A stretch of DNA of 5,272 nucleotides from NCBI GenBank assembly GCA_038248985.1, contig JBBRWV010000176.1, positions 1-5,272 on the forward strand. The letters run 5' to 3'. The DNA comes from JBBRWV01 sp038248985. GTDB lineage: Bacteria; Planctomycetota; Phycisphaerae; WQYP01. Shown in pieces: positions 1 through 5,087 of the stretch; within the stretch, counting starts at the first letter, position 1, and the number at the start of each line of letters is the position of its first letter. The position numbers and the translations under genes were made by a program. The notes under the pieces were generated by a model. It made no database searches. It was given only the letters and a program-made list of their open reading frames with translations, and was not told where the DNA came from.

Positions 1-150
1 CGCCACCGCCTCCAGATACACCGAACCCCCGTCCCCGCCATCGCCCCCGTCCGGCCCGCCCAGCGGTACGTACTTCTCCTTGCGCATCGAAACGCAGCCC
101 TTGCCCCCATCACCGGCATAAACTTGAATATCAGCGCGATCGACAAACAT
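1..150 (-). CDS. obg: GTPase Obg/CgtA, N-terminal fragment (runs off left edge)
   Basis: Reading the minus strand from the ATG at 150-148 gives 50 open codons up to the window edge, starting MFVDRADIQVYAGDGGKGC and continuing with SMRKEKYVPLGGPDGGDGG. This is the glycine-rich start of the Obg fold: the MFVD opening, the R-K-E-K-Y-V-P block and the GGP-GGDGGDGGSV block are diagnostic. Obg is an essential GTPase that acts in late assembly of the large ribosomal subunit and in stress control. The GTPase (G) domain and any C-terminal domain lie outside the window. The start is fixed by the family-typical MFVD N-terminus. There is no clear Shine-Dalgarno sequence before it. The gene is divergent from nuoJ, with 189 nt between the two starts. 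The identity is secure; only the first 50 residues can be judged. Confidence 0.93.
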   Translation of the reverse strand, partial: MFVDRADIQVYAGDGGKGCVSMRKEKYVPLGGPDGGDGGDGGSVYLEAVA

Positions 151-198
151 GGAAACACCCGGAAAAAAGGCTGCAAGAGAAAGCAAACTCGGAGGGGC

Positions 199-227
199 AG
201 TATAGCATGTATCGCCCGTCAGGTCTT
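199..227 (-). promoter_or_regulatory. Candidate obg promoter with extended -10
   Basis: On the minus strand TGCTATACT (207-199) is a good extended -10 (TG-N-TATACT). The hexamer 17 bp upstream (AAGACC, 227-222) is a poor -35, which an extended -10 can tolerate. The predicted transcription start near 192 gives a leader of about 40 nt to the obg ATG at 150. This rests on sequence match only. Confidence 0.42.
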
Positions 228-255
228 TGTTCAAATTCCGTTACATCCAACCCCG

Positions 256-284
256 TTGACACCTTTTACCCATCCCCCTATAAA
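256..284 (+). promoter_or_regulatory. Strong sigma70-type promoter for nuoJKL
   Basis: A perfect TTGACA -35 (256-261) is followed by a 17-bp spacer and TATAAA (279-284), one base from the TATAAT consensus. Transcription would start near 291, giving a leader of about 48 nt before the nuoJ ATG at 340. This is the best promoter in the window and implies that nuoJKL is its own transcription unit. It also argues against placing the nuoJ start at the upstream in-frame ATG at 124, which lies before the promoter and inside obg. Confidence 0.68.
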
Positions 285-329
285 CGCCCCTTGCGCCATC
301 CACCGTTTCCGCGCCTCCCCCGGCCACTC

Positions 330-334
330 AAGGA
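330..334 (+). promoter_or_regulatory. Ribosome binding site that sets the nuoJ start
   Basis: AAGGA lies 5 nt before the ATG at 340. It supports 340 over the longer in-frame start at 124, whose extra residues are basic, proline-rich and unlike NuoJ. Confidence 0.65.
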
Positions 335-339
335 CCCTT

Positions 340-1101
340 ATGCTCCATGCCCTCGCTGAACTCTCCTCCGCCGCCTCTACCGCCGCCTCCGCGGCCCTCC
401 CCCCCAGTTTCGGCCCCATCCCCACCATCCTCTTCTACGCCTTCGCCCTCATCACCGTCCTCGCCGCCTTCTCCGTCGCCCTCGCCCGCAACATCGTCCG
501 CGCCGCCGTTGCCCTCCTCTTCGCTCTCGCCGGCGTCTCCGGCCTCTACTTCATGCTCAACGCCGAATTCCTCGCCGCTGTCCAACTCGTCGTCTACGTC
601 GGCGGCACCCTCATCCTCATGATCTTCGGCGTCATGCTCACCACCAAAACCGCCAACTCCGTCTACGACGCCAAACGCCTCGAAGTCATCTGGGCCCTCG
701 CCGTCGCCATCCTCCTCGCCGTCCCCCTCGCCTGGCTCATGCTCTCCGTTCGCTGGCATTCCGCCGGCTCCGCCTCCGCCATCGCCGCCCAACAAATCGC
801 CGCCTCCACCCAGCCTTACCCCATCGAACAACTCGGCATCGCCCTCCTCGATCCCGCCGCCTACCTCGTCCCCTTTGAACTCGCCAGCGTCATCCTCCTC
901 GCCGTCATGATCGGCGCCGCCTACCTCGCCAAAAGCCGCAAACTCCCCACCGTCGCCCAATCCCTCGGCAAATCCCCCAGCGTCCTCCGCAACACCCGCG
1001 ATCACCACGGTATTGAATTCGCCGCCGAAACCCACCCCGCTCCCCTCCCCGATTCCACCCTCCAAGGCAAACCCGGTGCCTCCGGAAGGGGCACTGAATG
1101 A
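340..1101 (+). CDS. nuoJ: NADH-quinone oxidoreductase subunit J
   Basis: A 253-residue membrane subunit of complex I, which oxidises NADH, reduces quinone and pumps protons across the inner membrane. Five membrane helices can be placed at about 27-48, 52-73, 79-100, 116-137 and 174-197. The hallmark is helix 3, AEFLAAVQLVVYVGG followed by LILMIFGVMLTT; it corresponds to the NuoJ/ND6 helix whose pi-bulge shifts during turnover (established for the family). The last helix carries the conserved PFELAS (Glu180). Gln82 stands where E. coli NuoJ has Glu55, a common variant outside enterobacteria. The protein is longer than E. coli NuoJ (184 aa): it has an Ala/Ser-rich N-terminus of about 25 residues and a hydrophilic tail of about 55 residues after the last helix. 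The start at 340 is chosen for its RBS, promoter position and the family N-terminus. Its stop overlaps the nuoK start. Confidence 0.95.
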   Translation: MLHALAELSSAASTAASAALPPSFGPIPTILFYAFALITVLAAFSVALARNIVRAAVALLFALAGVSGLYFMLNAEFLAAVQLVVYVGGTLILMIFGVMLTTKTANSVYDAKRLEVIWALAVAILLAVPLAWLMLSVRWHSAGSASAIAAQQIAASTQPYPIEQLGIALLDPAAYLVPFELASVILLAVMIGAAYLAKSRKLPTVAQSLGKSPSVLRNTRDHHGIEFAAETHPAPLPDSTLQGKPGASGRGTE

Positions 1102-1433
1102 CCATCACCCTCGCCCACTATCTCCTCGTCTCCGTACTCCTCCTCGCCGCCGGCATCATCACCATGATCGTCAAACGCAACGCCATCGGCATCCTCATGG
1201 GCGTCGAACTCATCCTCAACGCCGGCGCCCTCAACCTCGTCGCCTTCAACGCCTTCGGCGCCGCGGCCCACCCCGCCACCGGCGCCCCCGCACCCCTCGA
1301 CGGCCAAATCTTCACCCTCTTCGTCATCGTCATCGCCGCCGCCGAAGCCGCCGTCGCACTCGCCATCTTCCTCAACTTCTACAACAACTTCTCCAGCATC
1401 GACGTCGAAAAAGCCACGAACCTGAAAGGATGA
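1098..1433 (+). CDS. nuoK: NADH-quinone oxidoreductase subunit K
   Basis: A 111-residue membrane subunit, close to the usual length of about 100, with three helices at roughly 5-24, 29-50 and 70-93. It is homologous to ND4L and to MrpC of Na+/H+ antiporters. The two essential membrane glutamates are present: Glu37 in GILMGVELILNA and Glu83 in IAAAEAAVALAIFLNFY (E. coli Glu36 and Glu72). Together with NuoJ and NuoH these residues form the buried charged path linking the quinone site to the antiporter-like subunits. The loop between helices 2 and 3 is about 10 residues longer than in E. coli (Ala/Pro/Gly-rich, about 53-68). The ATG overlaps the nuoJ stop as ATGA, and GGAAGGGG (1084-1091) lies just upstream, so translation is probably coupled to nuoJ. 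Confidence 0.96.
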   Translation: MTITLAHYLLVSVLLLAAGIITMIVKRNAIGILMGVELILNAGALNLVAFNAFGAAAHPATGAPAPLDGQIFTLFVIVIAAAEAAVALAIFLNFYNNFSSIDVEKATNLKG

Positions 1434-1539
1434 CCACGGCTAATCGGTTAACCGTAAATTGACCAGCCCCCGCCCCCTATCAAGCCGCACCCCTCACTGG
1501 TCTCAATGAACGAATGAACCAATTAACCACTTAAACAAA
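1434..1539 (+). other. nuoK-nuoL spacer with a 10-bp palindrome and no RBS
   Basis: A 106-nt gap, unusual beside the tight nuoJ-nuoK overlap. It contains the perfect palindrome CGGTTAACCG (1445-1454) and an AT-rich, C-poor stretch (about 1503-1539) directly before the nuoL ATG. No Shine-Dalgarno sequence precedes that ATG; an unstructured A-rich leader may serve for initiation. No terminator-like hairpin with a T-run is visible, so nuoL is probably on the same transcript. Confidence 0.45.
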
Positions 1540-3816
1540 ATGACTCCCGCCCAAACCCTCATCCTCGCCGCCCTTCTCCCCCTCGCCTCCTTCGTCGCGC
1601 TCATCTTCTTCGGCAAAAAAATGGGCCGCATCGCCGCCTGGATCGCCACCGTCGCCATCCTCGCCTCCCTCACCCTCGCTCTCTCCTCCGTCCTCACCTG
1701 GGTCGCCAAATCCGAATTCAACAACCCTCATCACGCCGAAGCCCTCTCCGCCCGCTGGATACCCCTCCCCGCCAACCTCCTCGAAAATTCCGCCGCCCCC
1801 AAATCCCTCATCAACGCCTTCGGCCAGTCCTTCCTCGTCGGCGTCCTCGTCGACTCCCTCACCATCGCCATGTTCGTCATGATCGCCATCGTCGCCTCCC
1901 TCGTTCACATCTTCTCTCTCGCCTACATGGCCGATGACCCTCGCTATTCCCGCTACTTCGCCTACCTCGGCCTCTTCTGTTTCTCCATGTTCGGCCTCGT
2001 CCTCTCCAACTCCCTCCTCCAACTCTTCGTCTTCTGGGAACTCGTCGGCATCTGCTCCTACCTCCTCATCGGCTTCTGGTTCGAGAAAAAAGGCCCCGCA
2101 CTCGCCTCCAAAAAAGCCGTCGTCGTCAACCGCGTCGGCGACGCCTCCTTCCTCCTCGGCCTCGGCCTCCTCCTCCTCCACGTCGGCCCCCTCGGCCTCA
2201 CCTTCGTCGAAAACCAGGCTGGCACCTCCGGCACCACCATCTCCGTCCTCGCCCAGTCCGTCGACAACGCCCTCCACAACGAAGCCGCCTCCACCCTCAA
2301 CCCCTCCCTCCTCCAAAACTACGCCCAGCTCTCCGCCGTCGACCGCGGCTCCTACCTCTCCCACAACTACGGCTCAACCTTCCTCGGCCTCTCCTGGCTC
2401 ACCTGGGCCGGCATCTGCCTCTTCGGCGGCGCCATGGCCAAATCCGCCCAGTTCCCCCTCCACGTCTGGCTCCCCGACGCCATGGAAGGACCCACCCCCG
2501 TCTCCGCACTCATCCACGCCGCCACCATGGTCGCCGCCGGCGTCTTCCTCGTCGCCCGCATCTACCCTATCCTCACCATGGATGCCCGACTCTTCATCGC
2601 CGTCATCGGCTGCATCACCCTCCTCATGGGCGCTCTCATCGCCCTCGTCCAGACCGACCTCAAAAAAGTCCTCGCCTACTCCACCATCTCTCAGCTCGGC
2701 TTCATGATGCTCTTCCTCGGCGCCGGCGGTTACGTCGCCGGACTCTACCACCTCCTCACCCACGCCTTCTTCAAAGCCTGCCTCTTCCTCGCCGCCGGCT
2801 CCGTCATCCACGCCCTCCATCACCAGCAAGAACTCCGCAAAATGGGCGGCCTCTGGAAAAAACTCCCCATCACCGCCGCCGCCTCACTCGTCGCCGTCCT
2901 CGCCATCAGCGGCGCTCCCTACTTCTCCGGCTTCTATTCCAAAGAACTCGGCCTCGCCTCCGTCTACCTCTTCGCTCAGGCCCTCCCCAACGCCGCCGGC
3001 ACCAACGGCGGCGGCTACGCCATGCTCCTCTTCTGGGTCCCCGTCATCGCCAGCTTCCTCACCGCCTTCTACATGTGGCGCTGCTGGTGGCTCACCTTCG
3101 GCGGCAAATCCCGCGACGAAGATCTCCACGAACACGCCCACGAATCCCCCCTCATGACCTTCGCCCTCATCATCCTCGCCGTCCTCTCCCTCGGCTTCTG
3201 GTTCCATGACATCTTCAACGTCGAACAACTCCTCAGCAAAAGCCTCATCACCAACGGCACCGTCTTCGCCACCACGGGCGACCCCCTCGCCATCCCCCTC
3301 TCTGATCCCAAGCCCCTGCGCGTCAAAGAAGCCGTCGAACACGCCCTCCTCTTCGCTCAAAAAACCACCTTCTGGGCCTTCATCGTTGGCCCCGCCCTCG
3401 CCATCCTCCTCTACCTCCACGGCTTCCGCCTCGCCGAACGCCTCCGCCGCCTCCCCCTTCTCAACCTCCTCCACCTCTGGCTCCGCGAAAAAATGTACTT
3501 CGACGCCCTCTACGACGGCCTCCTCGTCAACTTCTTCAAAGCCTTCTCCGCCACCCTCGCCTTCCTCGATAAATACCTCGTCGATGGCCTCGTCAACCTC
3601 GCCGCCTTCCTCACCCGCTCCCTCGCCCGCCTCGCCAACCTCATCGACATCCACCTCGTCGACGGACTCGTCAACGGCACCGCTGACTTCGCCCACCTCG
3701 GCGGCCGCGCCATCCTCACCCCCCAGGCCGGCCGCATCCGCATCTACGTCCTCTCCCTCTTCTCCGCCCTCGCCCTCGCCCTCCTCACCACCCTCATCCT
3801 CCTCGCCCTCGCCTGA
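1540..3816 (+). CDS. nuoL: NADH-quinone oxidoreductase subunit L
   Basis: A 758-residue antiporter-like subunit at the far end of the complex I membrane arm, with about 16 membrane helices. The channel residues match E. coli NuoL: Glu167 in FWELVG (Glu144), Asp201 in NRVGDASFLLG (Asp178), Lys301 in KSAQFPLHVWLPDAM (Lys229), His326 in IHAATMVAAG (His254), Lys375 in TDLKKVLAYSTISQLGFMM (Lys305), His408 and Lys412 in THAFFKACLFLAAGS (Lys342), and Lys468 in GFYSKEL (Lys399). The C-terminal part (about 600-758) fits the long lateral helix and terminal anchor helix (735-757) that distinguish NuoL from NuoM and NuoN. It is longer than E. coli NuoL (613 aa), because of an expanded loop at about 222-283 and an extended C-terminal region with a repeated DGL-VN motif. 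The start is an ATG without RBS, but MTPAQTLILAALLPL is a normal first helix. No nuoM follows. Confidence 0.97.
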   Translation: MTPAQTLILAALLPLASFVALIFFGKKMGRIAAWIATVAILASLTLALSSVLTWVAKSEFNNPHHAEALSARWIPLPANLLENSAAPKSLINAFGQSFLVGVLVDSLTIAMFVMIAIVASLVHIFSLAYMADDPRYSRYFAYLGLFCFSMFGLVLSNSLLQLFVFWELVGICSYLLIGFWFEKKGPALASKKAVVVNRVGDASFLLGLGLLLLHVGPLGLTFVENQAGTSGTTISVLAQSVDNALHNEAASTLNPSLLQNYAQLSAVDRGSYLSHNYGSTFLGLSWLTWAGICLFGGAMAKSAQFPLHVWLPDAMEGPTPVSALIHAATMVAAGVFLVARIYPILTMDARLFIAVIGCITLLMGALIALVQTDLKKVLAYSTISQLGFMMLFLGAGGYVAGLYHLLTHAFFKACLFLAAGSVIHALHHQQELRKMGGLWKKLPITAAASLVAVLAISGAPYFSGFYSKELGLASVYLFAQALPNAAGTNGGGYAMLLFWVPVIASFLTAFYMWRCWWLTFGGKSRDEDLHEHAHESPLMTFALIILAVLSLGFWFHDIFNVEQLLSKSLITNGTVFATTGDPLAIPLSDPKPLRVKEAVEHALLFAQKTTFWAFIVGPALAILLYLHGFRLAERLRRLPLLNLLHLWLREKMYFDALYDGLLVNFFKAFSATLAFLDKYLVDGLVNLAAFLTRSLARLANLIDIHLVDGLVNGTADFAHLGGRAILTPQAGRIRIYVLSLFSALALALLTTLILLALA

Positions 3817-4020
3817 CCCCCTCCCCAAACCGCGCCCGTGAGGAAGCATCTGATCTCGCGTCCTCCCCCGCCACCTCCGTAGGCCCCAAGGACCGCCTTC
3901 CAGTAGCCATGGGCGTAAGCCCATGGTTATAACGACGCATGACCCCCGAGCCCTGAAAGGGCGACTCGGCAAGCTCGACTCTTTCCCCCGCAAATAAAGG
4001 TACCACGCCTTCCGTATCCG
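3817..4020. other. Intergenic region after nuoL, repeat-bearing, no gene seen
   Basis: 204 nt between the convergent nuoL and antitoxin genes. It holds the hairpin cluster annotated separately (3882-3969), flanked by unassigned DNA. Neither hairpin on the nuoL strand is followed by a T-run, so I cannot name an intrinsic terminator. Open frames crossing it are extensions of shadow frames. Confidence 0.7.
3882..3969. repeat. REP-like palindromic cluster (three hairpins)
   Basis: Three short hairpins lie in a row. (a) 3882-3894 folds on the minus strand as GGTCC-TTG-GGGCC with one G-T pair. (b) 3903-3930 folds on the plus strand: CCATGGGC and GCCCATGG around GTAA, a GNRA-type tetraloop, extended by four more pairs (two G-U) to a 12-bp stem. 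(c) 3946-3969 has an inner stem GCCCT/AGGGC around GAA and an outer stem CCGA/TCGG with a 3-nt bulge. The minus-strand conceptual reading contains YNHGLTPMATG, a string I recall from spurious proteins called over dispersed repeats in PVC genomes; that is memory, not a search. The structure is seen directly; the multi-copy status is inferred. Confidence 0.6.
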
Positions 4021-4320
4021 CTACAACACTGCCGCCAGCGCCCGCGCCACCAGCTCCGCCCGGCTGATGCCTTCGGCTTTCGCACGTGCGTCGGCTTTTC
4101 GCAGCAATTTCTGCTCCACGCTCAGAGAGATGACCTTGACGCCTTCCCCCACGCGCGGGCGTCCTCGGGCTTTGGCCGCTTCCCATTCCGCCTCCTGCTT
4201 GGCGTTCATCGCCCGGCCTGGTGGGAATCGCGTGATCTCCTTATCGAATTCCTTGGTTGCTGCACGCAACTCCGCCGTGTTCATCTGATCGTAAGGTTTT
4301 TGGAGCTTGTTCTTTTTCAT
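4021..4320 (-). CDS. BrnA-type ribbon-helix-helix antitoxin
   Basis: A 99-residue protein translated right after the brnT-like gene. The N-terminal half (1-58) is charged, with MKKNKLQKPYDQM and a PPGRAM segment followed by a GRPRVGEG linker. This half probably binds the toxin. Residues 61-99, from VKVISLSVEQKLLRKADARA to ISRAELVARALAAVL, fit a ribbon-helix-helix DNA-binding domain: a beta strand, helix, turn (GIS) and helix. Family knowledge: BrnA neutralises the RNase BrnT, and the complex represses its own promoter. A strong AGGAGG lies 8 nt before the ATG, and the restored toxin frame overlaps this start by ATGA. The frame is intact although the toxin gene is not. Assignment as the partner antitoxin is firm from context; the exact subfamily is less certain. 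Confidence 0.8.
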   Translation of the reverse strand: MKKNKLQKPYDQMNTAELRAATKEFDKEITRFPPGRAMNAKQEAEWEAAKARGRPRVGEGVKVISLSVEQKLLRKADARAKAEGISRAELVARALAAVL

Positions 4321-4382
4321 CTTCGTATCCTCCTGTATCTGCGTTTTTCCCGGTCATTCAGCGGGCGGGCGTGAATCACATA
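4317..4382 (-). pseudogene. Out-of-frame C-terminal tail of the brnT-like toxin
   Basis: If the base at 4383, part of a four-T run on the minus strand (4385-4382), is skipped, the toxin frame continues YVIHARPLNDREKRRYRR followed by IRR and a TGA at 4319-4317. This is the conserved BrnT C-terminus (HARPL-D-REKRRYRR). The stop forms an ATGA overlap with the antitoxin start, exactly the usual toxin-antitoxin junction. The restored protein would be 88 residues, a normal BrnT length. Both signs point to a recent one-base insertion or a sequencing error. Confidence 0.8.
4329..4334 (-). promoter_or_regulatory. Consensus ribosome binding site for the antitoxin
   Basis: AGGAGG on the minus strand, 8 nt before the antitoxin ATG at 4320. 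It lies inside the 3' end of the toxin gene, so the antitoxin can be translated well even though the toxin frame now stops early at 4356-4354. Confidence 0.75.
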
Positions 4383-4584
4383 AAATCACGCCCGGGGGCG
4401 AATAAATAAAAAACACCTGCAGGAATTCCCCGCTGTCCGTCTGGCCGACGACTTGGCGTTTGTCGTTGGCGGCAACGCGGGGGTAGGGGAGCTGCGCGTT
4501 GCGCACGATGTATTCGGCCTCTTCAACTGTCACGCCATGTTCGGCGATGTGCGCAGTGTTCCAGTTGTTCCATCTGAATTCCAT
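4354..4584 (-). CDS. brnT: BrnT-type toxin (DUF497), frameshifted near the C-terminus
   Basis: As the sequence stands, the frame encodes 76 residues. MEFRWNNWNTAHIAEHGVTV, followed by EEAEYIVRNA, is the BrnT opening (M-F-W-N...HI--HGV---EAE), and GQTDSGEFLQVFFIYSP is the central beta-sheet segment. BrnT toxins have a RelE-like fold and act as ribonucleases that stop translation (family knowledge). After Ile67 the read-through is LCDSRPPAE and a stop at 4356-4354, in place of the conserved HARP and basic tail found one frame away (4382-4317). The protein as read therefore lacks family-conserved C-terminal residues and is probably inactive. The start is the MEF typical of the family, with no RBS but a -10 box directly upstream. 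Toxin-first order is normal for brnTA. Confidence 0.85.
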   Translation of the reverse strand: MEFRWNNWNTAHIAEHGVTVEEAEYIVRNAQLPYPRVAANDKRQVVGQTDSGEFLQVFFIYSPPGVILCDSRPPAE

Positions 4585-4590
4585 GATTTA

Positions 4591-4596
4591 ATTATA
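4591..4596 (-). promoter_or_regulatory. Candidate brnT -10 box, possibly leaderless transcript
   Basis: A perfect TATAAT (minus strand, 4596-4591) ends 6 nt before the brnT ATG, so transcription would begin at or next to the start codon. The hexamer at 17-bp spacing (CTTTCA) is a weak -35. The absence of an RBS agrees with leaderless translation. AT-rich DNA here stands out from its surroundings and would be the natural operator for BrnA autorepression, but I see no clear repeat operator. Confidence 0.45.
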
Positions 4597-4758
4597 TAAC
4601 AAAATGGGGCGGATGAAAGGGAAAACTGGGTGTTTTTTAGCGGTAAGGGTACATCGCATTCGATTCGGCTTGCCAAAGTGCGACTTCTCAAAATCCCCCC
4701 AACCCCAATTTCATGCGTTGCGTGTCTTTCGGGGAAAACAAAAATCGGCAATCGCCCA
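4597..4758. other. Unassigned DNA between brnT promoter and WD40 remnant
   Basis: About 160 nt with no convincing gene on either strand. Open frames here are short, lack an RBS and have low-complexity or arbitrary products. I see no strong terminator; after the WD40 stop the minus strand has only a 3-bp stem (GGC-GATT-GCC) followed by a T-rich stretch. Confidence 0.5.
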
Positions 4759-5020
4759 TCACTTCACTCCCTTCATCAACTCTTCCACCTTAAATACAAT
4801 CACCGCTCCCCCTAACGATACCACAGCCAAATACGCCCCATCCGGCGAATACACCACCTTCGTCAAAAACCCCGCCACCGGCCGCGCCATCCCCACCACC
4901 TTCCCCCCCCGGTTCCCCCAGCAACGTCACCTCAAGATCCCCCCGCGCCACCCCTCCGCGCGCAATTTTTCGCCCGCAATTATCGCTCACAGCATCACTT
5001 ACGCCCCGCCATCCCGCTCA
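4759..5020 (-). pseudogene. Remnant of a WD40-type beta-propeller protein, C-terminal end
   Basis: In the minus-strand frame ending at TGA 4761-4759, the 47 codons from 4902 read KVVGMARPVAGFLTKVVYSP, then DGAYLAVVSLGGAVIVFKVE and ELMKGVK. The pattern V-YSPDG-YLA followed by G-VIVFKVEEL is a typical WD40 blade closing a propeller. The frame is blocked upstream by TGA at 4929-4927. Dropping one G from the G8 run (4910-4903) joins it to ARGDLEVTLLGEPGG and open codons back to a TGA at 5020-5018. So this is the last 75-80 codons of a longer gene, frameshifted and lacking its 5' part. WD40 proteins are frequent in PVC bacteria. Function is unknown; the fold call rests on one blade. Confidence 0.6.
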
Positions 5021-5021
5021 C

Positions 5022-5041
5022 TGTGCGCCCAAAAGTGGTCC
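5022..5041 (+). mobile_element. Possible left end of an insertion element
   Basis: The sequence starting TGTGCGCCCAAAAGTGGTCC sits directly at the point where the WD40 remnant loses continuity. It looks to me like an insertion-sequence terminus (5' TG, then a motif resembling ends I recall from IS21-like elements). A small hairpin, TGCTC/GAGCA (5043-5061), follows. No matching right end is in the window and no transposase is recognised, so this is a weak call. Confidence 0.22.
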
Positions 5042-5087
5042 TTGCTCCTGGTTTATGAGCAGTGAGATTTTTTTCTCGGAGCCCTTC

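Noticed and set aside
124..339. N-terminal extension of nuoJ by 72 codons to the ATG at 124
   Set aside because: It runs into the obg coding region and upstream of the nuoJ promoter, has no RBS and encodes a basic, proline-rich stretch unlike NuoJ. The ATG at 340 has AAGGA at 5 nt.
328..1065. Long antisense frame opposite nuoJ, Glu/Gly/Asp-rich
   Set aside because: A by-product of C-ending codons read from the other strand; its composition is purely what the skew predicts.
1461..1502. Inverted repeat GACCAG...CTGGTC as a terminator after nuoK
   Set aside because: Only a 6-bp stem with a 30-nt loop and no T-run; likely chance.
1934..2707. 257-codon Ser/Pro-rich frame inside nuoL on the same strand
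   Set aside because: A shifted reading of NuoL codons; the low-complexity Ser/Pro/Thr product is expected from this base composition.
3903..3962. The hairpins as an intrinsic terminator of nuoL
   Set aside because: No T-run follows either plus-strand hairpin. They may still affect the 3' end, but they do not fit the standard terminator form.
3882..3969. CRISPR array
   Set aside because: The three hairpins differ in sequence and there are no regular spacers.
2884..3993. 369-codon antisense frame opposite nuoL
   Set aside because: The same skew artefact, a low-complexity Glu/Gly product, lying on top of strongly conserved NuoL sequence.
3794..4186. 130-codon minus-strand frame across the repeats and antitoxin
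   Set aside because: It overlaps the antitoxin out of frame, and its product reads through the hairpin repeats (YNHGLTPMATG), typical of spurious calls on repeat DNA.
4067..4288. 73-codon plus-strand frame opposite the antitoxin
   Set aside because: No RBS, an arbitrary composition, and it lies fully within the conserved antitoxin gene.
4530..4751. 73-codon minus-strand frame entering brnT
   Set aside because: It overlaps the brnT start and promoter out of frame, has no RBS and shows no family-like pattern.
4604..5065. 153-codon plus-strand frame
   Set aside because: It lies opposite the WD40 remnant, whose blade pattern is on the minus strand; there is no convincing RBS and its product is a Pro/Thr/Ser mix expected from C-rich DNA.
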